DNA of 64,000 bases from Lumbricus rubellus (taxonomy: Eukaryota > Annelida > Clitellata > Crassiclitellata > Lumbricidae). The DNA lies in NCBI GenBank assembly GCA_945859605.1, contig OX243812.1:53170093-53234092 (forward strand), written 5' to 3'. A model generated the notes under the pieces. The model had not been told where the DNA came from. It worked only from the letters and a program-made list of their open reading frames with translations, and ran no database searches. Position numbers and translations under genes: made by a program. Below, piece by piece: positions 58,401-64,000 of the stretch (position 1 is the stretch's first letter; every line of letters starts with the position of its first letter).

Positions 58401-61400
58401 CGGTCAAACTCCTCGCTTTTCTCATATCGCAGCAATGCATTCAGAGCTGGTGGCAGTCAACCTGTCTGGACAGTTGTGTCAATGGAGATGGAGCGACCCA
58501 GAGCCACACTGCAATGAAGTGAGTCTCGCTTAGATTTAACATAGATAAGTTAGTCTTGGGTCATTTTGAATTGAAAGCACTAGGATTGCTCTGGTTTGCC
58601 ATTGTAAGAGTTCGGATACTTGTGCAGTTATTGTAGTTAAGACATTTCATGTATTGCTGTATGCAAACGTTCTTTCAGATTGCTGAATTCATGTACTTTG
58701 CTTAGACTCTTTCGTAAGGCTTTGTCTTCTTTACAATTGTTTCTTTATCATGAGAAAATTTATCTCATATAAACTATTTTGGCATTATACTGCTGTATCA
58801 GTTTAGGATTCCAGTGAGGAACTAGTTAAATTGTCCATAGCATGAGAGAAACTGAAGACTATTGCAAAACTACTAAAATATCGTGGATGCTAGTTTGGTT
58901 TGATTTTAGATGATGTGCATGTTTCAATCTTGAGTGTATTGTCTTTTACAGAACAGTTCCAGTCTGCACCCTAAGGCATCTTGGCTTGGACTGACAGGTG
59001 AAAAGATTGTTGTCTTGACAGCCTGCAGCGTAAGGGCTTCAGTCCTAACAGAGAGTGGAAAGGTATTCTTGTGTTTATGTATATATATCAATGATCTAAA
59101 CTTCAGGTTATTTTTATTTTTAAATACTGTTTACTTGCTAGTCTCGTTATCAGGTCTCAATGTTGTCGATATATACTAAGGACCTTTTCTGCAAATGAGC
59201 TTTGTCCTCTGCAGTTGTGACAATTTTTCAATGATTTTTACCTTGTTTTTGTGTGTGTCTGTGTGAGTAGTCAAAGATTGTTCGACAGTTTTGGTTTGCA
59301 TGTTATACTGATGATCGCATTTGATTTATTATATGTTGAATTGTTGCTTGCTCAGTGTTAGTGTCAGGAACATATGGTATTACAGATTTGCAAGTAATCA
59401 GAAATTGCCATTGTCTGTCATGTACATTTTCATCTGTATGTGGTGATTGCAATAGTTCAAGTGCATGGAGCTTAAATTGAGCTGATTACGTCATGGTTTT
59501 GGCATGCCATTAGTCAATGCCAGGTGCATTAGACATTGGCATGATAAAAGTTGCAAATTACTAAGGATAATTACACCTCACTCTCAGTGTTGGGAAACTA
59601 AGTTTGTGTGCACGTCGGTCATTTTTTTGTTGTACGTGTTGAATGTGTGTTGCCTGCTTACTGTTATACTTTGTAGTAGTGCCCAGTAGCTGTCAACCAC
59701 GGTGTCAGTGTTGGCTGTAATTGGTCGTCTTTTAAGTTCTTATTACTGTAGAAATAACTAAATGTCATTGCAATAATTATTATAAAAAGACTGTAATGAA
59801 ATGTTATTGCAATTGATTTTTTTGTAGGTTGCAACGTGGGTTGATGAGACGTTGAACGTGGTCTCACTTAAGCTGGACCACCCTGCCCAGTTGTTTTCTG
59901 AATTCCAGACAGACAAAATTGCTTCACTGCACACCTGCTGGCTCTTTACATGCGCACGGCTGGAGAGTGGTGCCCTCTACTGGTGGTAAGATTCAGCGCC
60001 CTAACTCTGCAACAGCATGTATGGCCAATAATGACCGATTAACATACATATTTATGCATTTTTGAACTATGATGAGAGAACTGTTTACCATATCTCATGA
60101 GATTCCACATATATATAGTACCAATGCTCAGCTAGCTAAGAGTAAATTGCATTTTGTGTGTGGACGGTTTTATGTCTCTTATACAAAGAACAACCAATAG
60201 TCCAGAGAATATGATAAGCAGTAGTCCAAACTGTGTCTTGCACCAAAATATATCAAGGATCTCAATCATTCTCCTCTTTCTGCATCTTCTCATCAACCTC
60301 TTCGTTCTGTAGACATGTTTGACTTGTTTGTCTCATGAGCTACGACCACTACTGCTCAAACTCGATCTTTGACTATCATTGGGCCCTTCTTATGGATAGA
60401 ATTCCCTTCCCTCCACTGTGCGTGAATCTCTTTTTTTCTGGATCTATACCTGCATCTCTCTCTCTCTCTTCTCGAGACCTATTGTTTTCTCTTGGGGTGT
60501 TCTTGTACTGGGAGCACCGCTGAATAGCCATGACTCTGGGAGGTGCTATAGAAATAGCATTAGATCGCATAAAATTTATGGATACTGTTTGGTCTTGTGC
60601 TTGCGCAGGGGAGTTATGCCTTTCGGTCAGAGGAAGCGCAACCTTGAGAAGATCAGGTCACGTAGTAAAAAGAACAAACCAAACGCCGAGGGAAAGAGTC
60701 TACCAGAAATAGTGGCTGGATCACAGGTTTGACACATTGCCTAATGTTACTTTTGTTTCTTTTTCACGAGAGAAATGTTATAAATTGCTTAAGGTTTGCT
60801 TTGATTGGTTATTAAACTCTGTAAATAATTGTTTTCCCACTGTCATTTATATGCTTTAACTTTCATTATTAGGATGATATATAAGTTTTTTATTTTGCTT
60901 AATATGTTTTTTGAACATTTTGACTGTCTTGATCAATTTATTGAATTACACCAAACTGTGGATAGCAATTGGCCTATTAAAGGATATTTGTATCTTATTT
61001 ATCTGTTATCTTTTACTTGAGGCCTGCCTCCCTGTTCTGCCAGTCTGTCACTACGGAACAATTGGTTATAAATTGTTATAATTGCTTTGTTCAAGGTCTG
61101 CCTGCGCAGTCTGCCAATCTATCACTATGGAGCTATCGGTTATACTATCATCGATGGTGTGCCAAAGGTGGGACAGTTGATGAAGGCTGCTTGGTCACTT
61201 AATGACACTTGTCGTTTCAAGATCAAGACTTCGCTTGTGTAAGAGAGCAAATAATCTTTTGTTTTTCATTTAAACGAAACAACGGACATGAAAACGTAAG
61301 ACATTTTATGCTTTATAGCATTATATACAGGGTGGCTCAAAACAAAGTACCCCACCAGATAAAATGCAATATCTTCGCAACCCATTGACATTTTTCTACG

Positions 61401-64000
61401 AAAATTTCCCAATTTGTAGGGGAATGAATTTCCAACAATCCCTGAAAGTTTCACTTTCAAATTTTCATGTTTGCAAAAGTTACAGCTGTTTAAACTTTCA
61501 ATTCCGTTTTTTCGAATTTCCGCGGAAAAATTTACGTCATTTGTTGATTTCCATGTCAAATAATATCACCTTTCACTGCCACCTCAGGAATCCGTTTTAC
61601 AGTTTATTGTAAAGTATGATGGGAGTGTACATTCCCTGCTTTAATACGAGCTCGAATGCTTTTTGTGAAACTCGATATGGGCTTGTTGATCGACTCCTCC
61701 GGCAACTGATCCCACATTACCAGCAAGACTTCCTTCAGCCATCCGATGTTCTCCAAGTTGGGATGAAATGTCTAGCAGAGCTCCACATAAGTGATAATCA
61801 AGAGGGTTAAGGTATATTGAGTTTGTTGGTCATTCATGTTTGTGAAAAAAATCTGCAGTTGATGGCAATAAGGTAGCATCATCATAACTAACCTTGCCGT
61901 GTGAGCAAGCAGGAAGACAGTGGTCGTTTGGTCTGACGGAAAAAAGCGCGATGTTCACGAAATTCGCTTGGTAGTCGCAAAGGTAAAGTTAAATCTGCTG
62001 GCGTGTGTTACGACTGCAAGGGAAGACTGCACTTCATCCCATTCAGTAGGCTAGATGTCAAACTTACCGTTGAACTCTGTTACCCAGACTCATTGAGGAC
62101 TGCAGGTATGTTCCAACATTTGGTTTTATTTTCCAGCAGGACGGTGCGCCTGCTTGCTCGCACGGCAGGGTTGACTATGCCATCAACTGCAGTAAATTTA
62201 TTGGCACAGGTGAATGACCATCAAACTCGCCAGACCTTAACTCTTTTGTTTATTACGACTGGGAACCTATGCTGGAACGATGCAAGACATTTCATTCCAA
62301 GTTGGAGAACATTGGCTAACTGAAGGAAGTCTTTCTGCTAATGTGGGATCAGTTGCCGTAGGACTCGATCAACAAGGCCATACTGAGCTTCAAAAAAATA
62401 ATTTTATCTCGTATTAAAGCAGGGAATGTACACTCCCATCATACTTTACAATAAACTGTAAAACGGATTCCTGAGGTGGCAGTGAAAGGTGATATTATTT
62501 GACATTGAAATCAACAAATGACGTAAATTTTTCCGCGGAAATTCAAAAAAACGGAATTGAAAGTTTAAACAGCTGTAACTTTTGCAAACATGAAAATTTG
62601 AAAGTGAAACTTTTAGGGATTGTTGGAAATTCATTCCCCTACAAATTGGGAAATTTTCGTAGAAAAATGTCAATGGGTTGCGAAGATATTGCATTTTTTC
62701 CGGTGGGGTATTTTGTTTTGAGCCACCCTGTATATAAACCTGGATTATTTTCATTTTAATTGTATTTGGGTTTTTATTTAGTACCTTTTTGAACTTTTAG
62801 GCATGAATTACAATTTTTTTAATTTTGAGCAATTAATTTTTTATATTTTGTTGTGACTTGCCATTGTTTTTGGACAACAGTGATATTAATGACAAAGTCA
62901 TGATGTGTTGCAAGTAATATGAAGATTTACATTGTTTACTCAACTTGGAAAAACTGATGTAATGCATTGTAATTAGCAGATGGTGGTGACATTGTGCTCC
63001 AAGCCGTTATCGTATCTTTTGCTTCAGTTATGGTTTTAGCGTTTTATTCATCCACAGGGAAGGAAGTGAGATTTGCCATAGCCAACCACCAGAAAGCAAG
63101 AAGAGAAAGATGTATGTGATCGCTATTCTTAGCTTAGATAATCCCACAGAGTAATACAAGTAATAAATTGGCGTGTTGGTGTTGAAGGTTAGGAAGCAAC
63201 AATGATTCAAATTTTGTTTGAAACACTGTCAAAAATACAGCTGAATTTTAGAGGCGATTTTACAGGCTTCAGAACTGTGTATCTCCTACTGTCGAGAATG
63301 TTTTCATCATTTATTTCATGAAGGCCCTCAATTTGAATCATTTGTAGTACTTACTTATTTAACCTATGTAGGCTCTTCAAGCTGTGCACAGCTTTTGTTT
63401 CAGTGTTCTCTAACACTGATCTGCTCTATGAATTCTGCATTTCTTTGTTTCTAATTTGCACTGTCTTGTGCTTGTTGTGTGCTGTACTAGCTGTGTTGTG
63501 AAATCTTTATAGGAAGGATGGCTGGTAAAAGTGTTGGGGTGCTCTAAGAATTTCCTGCACCTTCACAGAGTCGGATGGTAGAAGGAGCAGCTTTGGAAAT
63601 TTCATGATTTCTTCACAGAATGTGGTGACAGAAGGGTGGATAACTGGGGTGGCATAAGATATTTTGTAATCCCTCACAGAATGTGGTGGTAGAAGGTTGG
63701 GGTGGCTCAGAAATTTCATACCATTCACTGCATGGGATGATAAGAGGGTGGCTTGGTATGCCAAGCTGAGCTGTGGAATTAATACCTTAGTGCGAGTAAT
63801 ATTTTACATTAACTGCTTCCAATACGAAATTTAGTTAAATGTTTCAGATTCTGCCTTTGTGGTTAATTTTTATATTGTTTCTGTTTCTGTGTGGTAGTGA
63901 GCCAAAGGCTGAACCGAAGACTGAACCTGTTCAGCCAAGAACTAGTGAGACTTTTAAGCCGGACATGCCACCACCACCTTCTCCCGCCTCTTCTACTTGC
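46385..64000 (+). CDS. ubr5: UBR5 orthologue (HECT E3 ubiquitin ligase), 5' part, runs off window
   Basis: Sixteen exons join in phase to 620 residues: 46385-46446, 50262-50379, 51139-51212, 52244-52363, 53778-53970, 54758-54817, 56480-56570, 57156-57272, 57701-57918, 58399-58518, 58952-59062, 59828-59985, 60609-60726, 61096-61238, 63058-63111 and 63898 onward. UBR5 (fly hyd, human EDD) is a ~2800-residue ligase, mainly nuclear, with N-terminal UBA, UBR box, MLLE and HECT domains. Here [14 protein letters not shown] starts the protein. The UBA region (about 178-235) contains [31 protein letters not shown] and LLSRDD. The RCC1/propeller-like part includes [16 protein letters not shown] and LYWWGV. 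The window ends within a PPPPSPAS stretch equivalent to human GPPPSPASTC. UBR box, MLLE and HECT domains lie beyond. Nothing looks broken. Confidence 0.95.
46790..46979. mobile_element. MITE-like element with telomere-like core
   Basis: Inverted termini CAGGGGCCGAAAAAT and ATTTTCGGCCCCTG match almost exactly. No convincing target duplication. Inside lie CTAACCCTAACACTAACCCT-type telomere-like repeats and two copies of CCCTAACCGACCCTCACG (one of them with GA before CCCTAACC changed). Confidence 0.7.
47487..47775. repeat. C-rich repeat with duplicated block
   Basis: Starts AGCTGGGGTACCCAGCATTG and holds two related ~120-bp blocks, each with GG(G)TACCTGA(A/T)GTTG and GGGAAAT followed by C-rich sequence. 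The opening words resemble the start of the ACTAGCTGTACCC repeats nearby. Frames here are Pro/His-rich artefacts. Confidence 0.55.
48427..48778. repeat. ACTAGCTGTACCC interspersed repeat, copy 2
   Basis: Begins ACTAGCTGTTCCCAGCCACG and ends TTTTATATATATAGAT. Shares most of its length with 8694-9130. The poly-T near 48637 and TA-rich end suggest a retro-type repeat, but class is unresolved. Confidence 0.7.
48780..49698. other. UBR5 intron 1 sequence
   Basis: AT-rich intron with no recognisable repeat family or exon. Confidence 0.35.
49699..50087. mobile_element. Inverted-terminus repeat family, copy 2
   Basis: Same ends (TTGTTGTGTTTCCGGTAAC and GTTACCGGAAACACAAC) and unique core as 14941-15373, slightly shorter in its A/T blocks. 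Close similarity over the core implies recent common origin. Confidence 0.75.
50262..50379 (+). CDS. ubr5: UBR5 coding exon 2
   Basis: Acceptor ACTTTTTAG, donor CAG|GTCTGT. Encodes [20 protein letters not shown] and [13 protein letters not shown], aligned with RLREVSEKLNKYNL and CVVGPNHAAFLLE in human. Phase 2 in, 0 out. Confidence 0.95.
50541..50960 (+). mobile_element. Decayed LINE RT C-terminal remnant
   Basis: Frames include [20 protein letters not shown] and [15 protein letters not shown], a diverged version of the YNLRPR tail at 45673-46130. An AATAAATGAATATATT tail follows. Frameshifted and dead. Confidence 0.55.
51139..51212 (+). CDS. ubr5: UBR5 coding exon 3
   Basis: Acceptor ATGATGACAG, donor CA|GTAAGT. 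Encodes [20 protein letters not shown], aligned with DGRVCRIGFSVQPDRLELGK of human. Phase 0 in, 2 out. Confidence 0.95.
51213..52243. other. UBR5 intron 3 sequence
   Basis: T-rich intron; short near-duplications around 51955-51990 and 52140-52215. No exon or known repeat family. Confidence 0.35.
52244..52363 (+). CDS. ubr5: UBR5 coding exon 4
   Basis: Acceptor TTGTGACTTAAG is weak; donor GG|GTTAGT. The frame is set by phase 2 on both sides and by [18 protein letters not shown] and the junction QPVGRFASS, which align with RTSDSPWFLSGSE and LGRLAGN of human. Another frame with acceptor at 52248 was judged worse. Confidence 0.85.
52364..53777. other. UBR5 intron 4 sequence
   Basis: AT-rich; open frames on either strand have no recognisable family. 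No repeats identified with confidence. Confidence 0.35.
53778..53970 (+). CDS. ubr5: UBR5 coding exon 5 (UBA start)
   Basis: Acceptor TTTTCAACAG, donor CAG|GTAAAT. Encodes [16 protein letters not shown], basic [15 protein letters not shown] and [18 protein letters not shown], aligned with GSQPQPVIPASVIPEELISQ of human. Confidence 0.97.
53994..54212 (-). mobile_element. tRNA-derived SINE, copy D
   Basis: Fourth copy, starting about 24 bp after the exon 5 donor. B-box mutated (AATGATCC side retains GGTTCGAAT); A-box region GGGTAGTGG. Antisense to UBR5. Confidence 0.85.
54400..54690 (+). mobile_element. L2/CR1-like LINE 3' end
   Basis: Degraded RT tail, then GGGAGCTCCTCTGTCTGAGC, CTTTGAAGAGGTACTGAGC and a TTCATGAATGAATATGTG tail. 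Confidence 0.65.
54758..54817 (+). CDS. ubr5: UBR5 coding exon 6 (UBA)
   Basis: Acceptor CTTTTGTAG, donor ACG|GTAAGC; 20 codons, phase 0 to 0. Encodes [20 protein letters not shown], 17-18 of 20 identical to human UBR5. Confidence 0.98.
54862..54900. repeat. (TTTA)n(CA)n microsatellite
   Basis: TTTATTTATTTA followed by a CA run in UBR5 intron 6. Confidence 0.9.
55408..56426 (-). mobile_element. Mariner-like element with ~208-bp inverted termini
   Basis: Ends CACCGTGATTCAAAAAAGTA and TTTTTTTGAATCACGGTG, with TA on both sides. Inverted arms are about 208 bp (55408-55615 and 56219-56426). A diverged second copy of the arm lies in tandem at about 55625-55815. The centre (about 55895-56075, read on the plus strand) encodes a remnant [20 protein letters not shown] and [17 protein letters not shown] with a shift and stops, resembling the C-terminus of a Tc1/mariner-type transposase. 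It is non-autonomous; strand is uncertain. Confidence 0.8.
56480..56570 (+). CDS. ubr5: UBR5 coding exon 7 (UBA end)
   Basis: Acceptor CAATTTTAG, donor CAG|GTAGGT. Encodes [20 protein letters not shown], nearly identical to human. Phase 0 in, 1 out. Confidence 0.98.
56571..57155. other. UBR5 intron 7 sequence
   Basis: AT-rich. A short GGCTTCGAATCC word at about 56763 resembles a Pol III B box, but no A box was found with it. Confidence 0.35.
57156..57272 (+). CDS. ubr5: UBR5 coding exon 8
   Basis: Acceptor TTACTTTCAG, donor GAA|GTATGC. Encodes [20 protein letters not shown] and [10 protein letters not shown], aligned with [20 protein letters not shown] of human. Phase 1 in and out. Confidence 0.98.
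57701..57918 (+). CDS. ubr5: UBR5 coding exon 9
   Basis: Acceptor TTTCGTACAG, donor AAG|GTAACT. Encodes an Arg/Asp/Glu tract [21 protein letters not shown] and [13 protein letters not shown], aligned with ERRWLDG and VSLGEDLQWWPDK of human. Phase 1 in, 0 out. Confidence 0.97.
57928..57996. mobile_element. piggyBac-type MITE remnant beside a splice donor
   Basis: TTAGCCCTTTACC on the left and GGTAAAGGGTTAA on the right, inverted, bounded by TTAG/TTAA. The interior TATAGGATTTCCAATACCAT matches the reverse of the 44054-44202 element. It starts nine bases after the exon 9 boundary. Confidence 0.6.
58040..58265 (-). mobile_element. L2/CR1-like LINE 3' end
   Basis: Minus strand reads CCTGGGAGTGCCTATGAGTA, then CTTGAAGGGGCGCTTCTATA and a short tail. 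Preceded by degraded RT tail sequence. Confidence 0.65.
58399..58518 (+). CDS. ubr5: UBR5 coding exon 10
   Basis: Acceptor TCATTTGCAG, donor GAA|GTGAGT; 40 codons, phase 0 to 0. Encodes [20 protein letters not shown] and WRWSDPEPH, aligned with ALYSELLAVSSKGELYQWKW of human. Confidence 0.96.
58952..59062 (+). CDS. ubr5: UBR5 coding exon 11
   Basis: Acceptor TCTTTTACAG, donor AAG|GTATTC; 37 codons. Encodes [19 protein letters not shown] and [12 protein letters not shown], aligned with SLHHPRATFLGLTNEKIVLL of human. Confidence 0.96.
59063..59827. other. UBR5 intron 11 sequence
   Basis: T-rich intron; nothing further recognised. Confidence 0.35.
59828..59985 (+). CDS. ubr5: UBR5 coding exon 12
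   Basis: Acceptor TTTTTTGTAG, donor TG|GTAAGA. Encodes [18 protein letters not shown] and [15 protein letters not shown], aligned with [18 protein letters not shown] of human. Phase 2 out. Confidence 0.97.
60270..60570 (+). mobile_element. L2/CR1-like LINE 3' end
   Basis: Degraded RT tail ([19 protein letters not shown] read across a stop), then CTGGGAGCACCGCTGAATAG, CTCTGGGAGGTGCTATAGAA. It lies about 40 bp upstream of the exon 13 acceptor. Confidence 0.65.
60609..60726 (+). CDS. ubr5: UBR5 coding exon 13
   Basis: Acceptor TGCTTGCGCAG, donor CAG|GTTTGA. Encodes [20 protein letters not shown], aligned with GVVPFSQRKKMLEKARAKNK of human. Phase 2 in, 0 out. Confidence 0.96.
61096..61238 (+). 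CDS. ubr5: UBR5 coding exon 14
   Basis: Acceptor TTTGTTCAAG, donor GT|GTAAGA. Encodes [38 protein letters not shown] and FKIKTSLV, aligned with GIPKVGVLMESVWNMNDSCR of human. Confidence 0.97.
61328..62730. mobile_element. Mariner-like element with 323-bp inverted termini
   Basis: Ends CAGGGTGGCTCAAAACAAAG and its inverted copy ...GAGCCACCCTG, with TATA flanks consistent with a TA target. The arms 61328-61650 and 62408-62730 are 323 bp and nearly identical. The central 757 bp holds transposase remnants: [18 protein letters not shown] sequence near 62225 in frame-shifted form, and [13 protein letters not shown] near 61705, in opposing frames. SPDLN is typical of mariner/IS630 transposases. The element is dead, but its long arms are well preserved. 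It lies in UBR5 intron 14. Confidence 0.85.
63058..63111 (+). CDS. ubr5: UBR5 coding exon 15
   Basis: Acceptor TTCATCCACAG, donor AT|GTATGT. Encodes [17 protein letters not shown]; phase 2 in and out. Position equals the RSPESLKNMEK segment of human; conservation is low, phase supports it. Confidence 0.85.
63112..63897. other. UBR5 intron 15 sequence
   Basis: Contains three irregular repeats of a ~60-bp block with TCACAGAATGTGGTG or TCACAGAGTCGGATG and AGAAGG words (about 63560-63740). Nothing coding. Confidence 0.4.
63540..63750. repeat. Degenerate ~60-bp tandem repeats
   Basis: Units share CTTCACAGA(G/A)T(C/G)(G/T)G, GGTAGAAGG or GACAGAAGGGTGG, and AATTTC. About three to four units, decayed. 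Confidence 0.6.
63898..64000 (+). CDS. ubr5: UBR5 coding exon 16, cut by window end
   Basis: Acceptor TGTGTGGTAG; first base completes an isoleucine codon. Encodes [13 protein letters not shown] then [12 protein letters not shown], aligned with KPESKQEPVKTEMGPPPSPASTC of human. The exon continues beyond the window. Confidence 0.95.

Noticed and set aside
61266..62759. Mirror-image small frames at 61266-61559(-), 61364-61612(+), 62446-62754(-), 62499-62759(+)
   Set aside because: They are the two 323-bp inverted arms translated in both directions.

Overview
The window is nuclear DNA from an invertebrate animal. Split genes have consensus GT-AG introns, their products match bilaterian/metazoan orthologues over their whole length, and the introns and spacers are packed with LINE, SINE, hAT-, mariner- and piggyBac-type elements. 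No feature fixes the phylum, so I leave it open. Overall base composition is AT-rich. No bacterial operon, CRISPR array or plasmid feature is present.

Three protein genes were reconstructed exon by exon, using splice phase and family resemblance. (1) A LIN54 orthologue lies on the + strand: ten coding exons, 7246-17994, 648 predicted residues, with both cysteine-rich CXC domains. (2) An ERICH3 orthologue lies on the - strand: start codon at 44747, coding to about 25.8 kb, with an N-terminal ERICH3 signature, a DUF4590-like domain and a long Ser/Asp/Glu/Lys-rich tail carrying ten 14-residue repeats. (3) The 5' part of a UBR5 orthologue (HECT E3 ligase; hyd/EDD) lies on the + strand: sixteen coding exons from 46385 to beyond the window end, giving the first 620 residues including the UBA domain. 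LIN54 and ERICH3 are convergent (about 7.8 kb apart). ERICH3 and UBR5 are divergent, with start codons about 1.6 kb apart. The three proteins work in different processes (MuvB/DREAM transcription, cilia, ubiquitin ligation) and nothing here shows a functional link.

Layout: 1-7.2 kb is transposon-rich DNA upstream of LIN54, with a 5'-truncated RTE-like LINE and a run of hAT-like non-autonomous elements with perfect 8-bp target duplications. 7.2-18 kb is LIN54, with a second RTE-like LINE copy in its last intron. 18-25.8 kb is the LIN54/ERICH3 spacer, holding a LINE 3' end and several long palindromes. 25.8-44.7 kb is ERICH3; its introns hold a 26-bp minisatellite, a 19-bp minisatellite and a 1.56-kb hAT-like element with an internal ~61-bp tandem array. 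44.7-46.4 kb is the divergent promoter region with a LINE remnant. 46.4-64 kb is UBR5, whose introns hold two mariner-like elements with 200-320-bp inverted termini.

The most unusual signals are non-coding: a palindromic motif (GATGAC, A-run, GTCATC) recurring inside several hAT-like elements with different termini; a tRNA-derived SINE whose 3' tail matches the 3' stem-loop of the resident L2/CR1-like LINE; and an element nested in another that gives a relative insertion order. I did not find a convincing new gene system.
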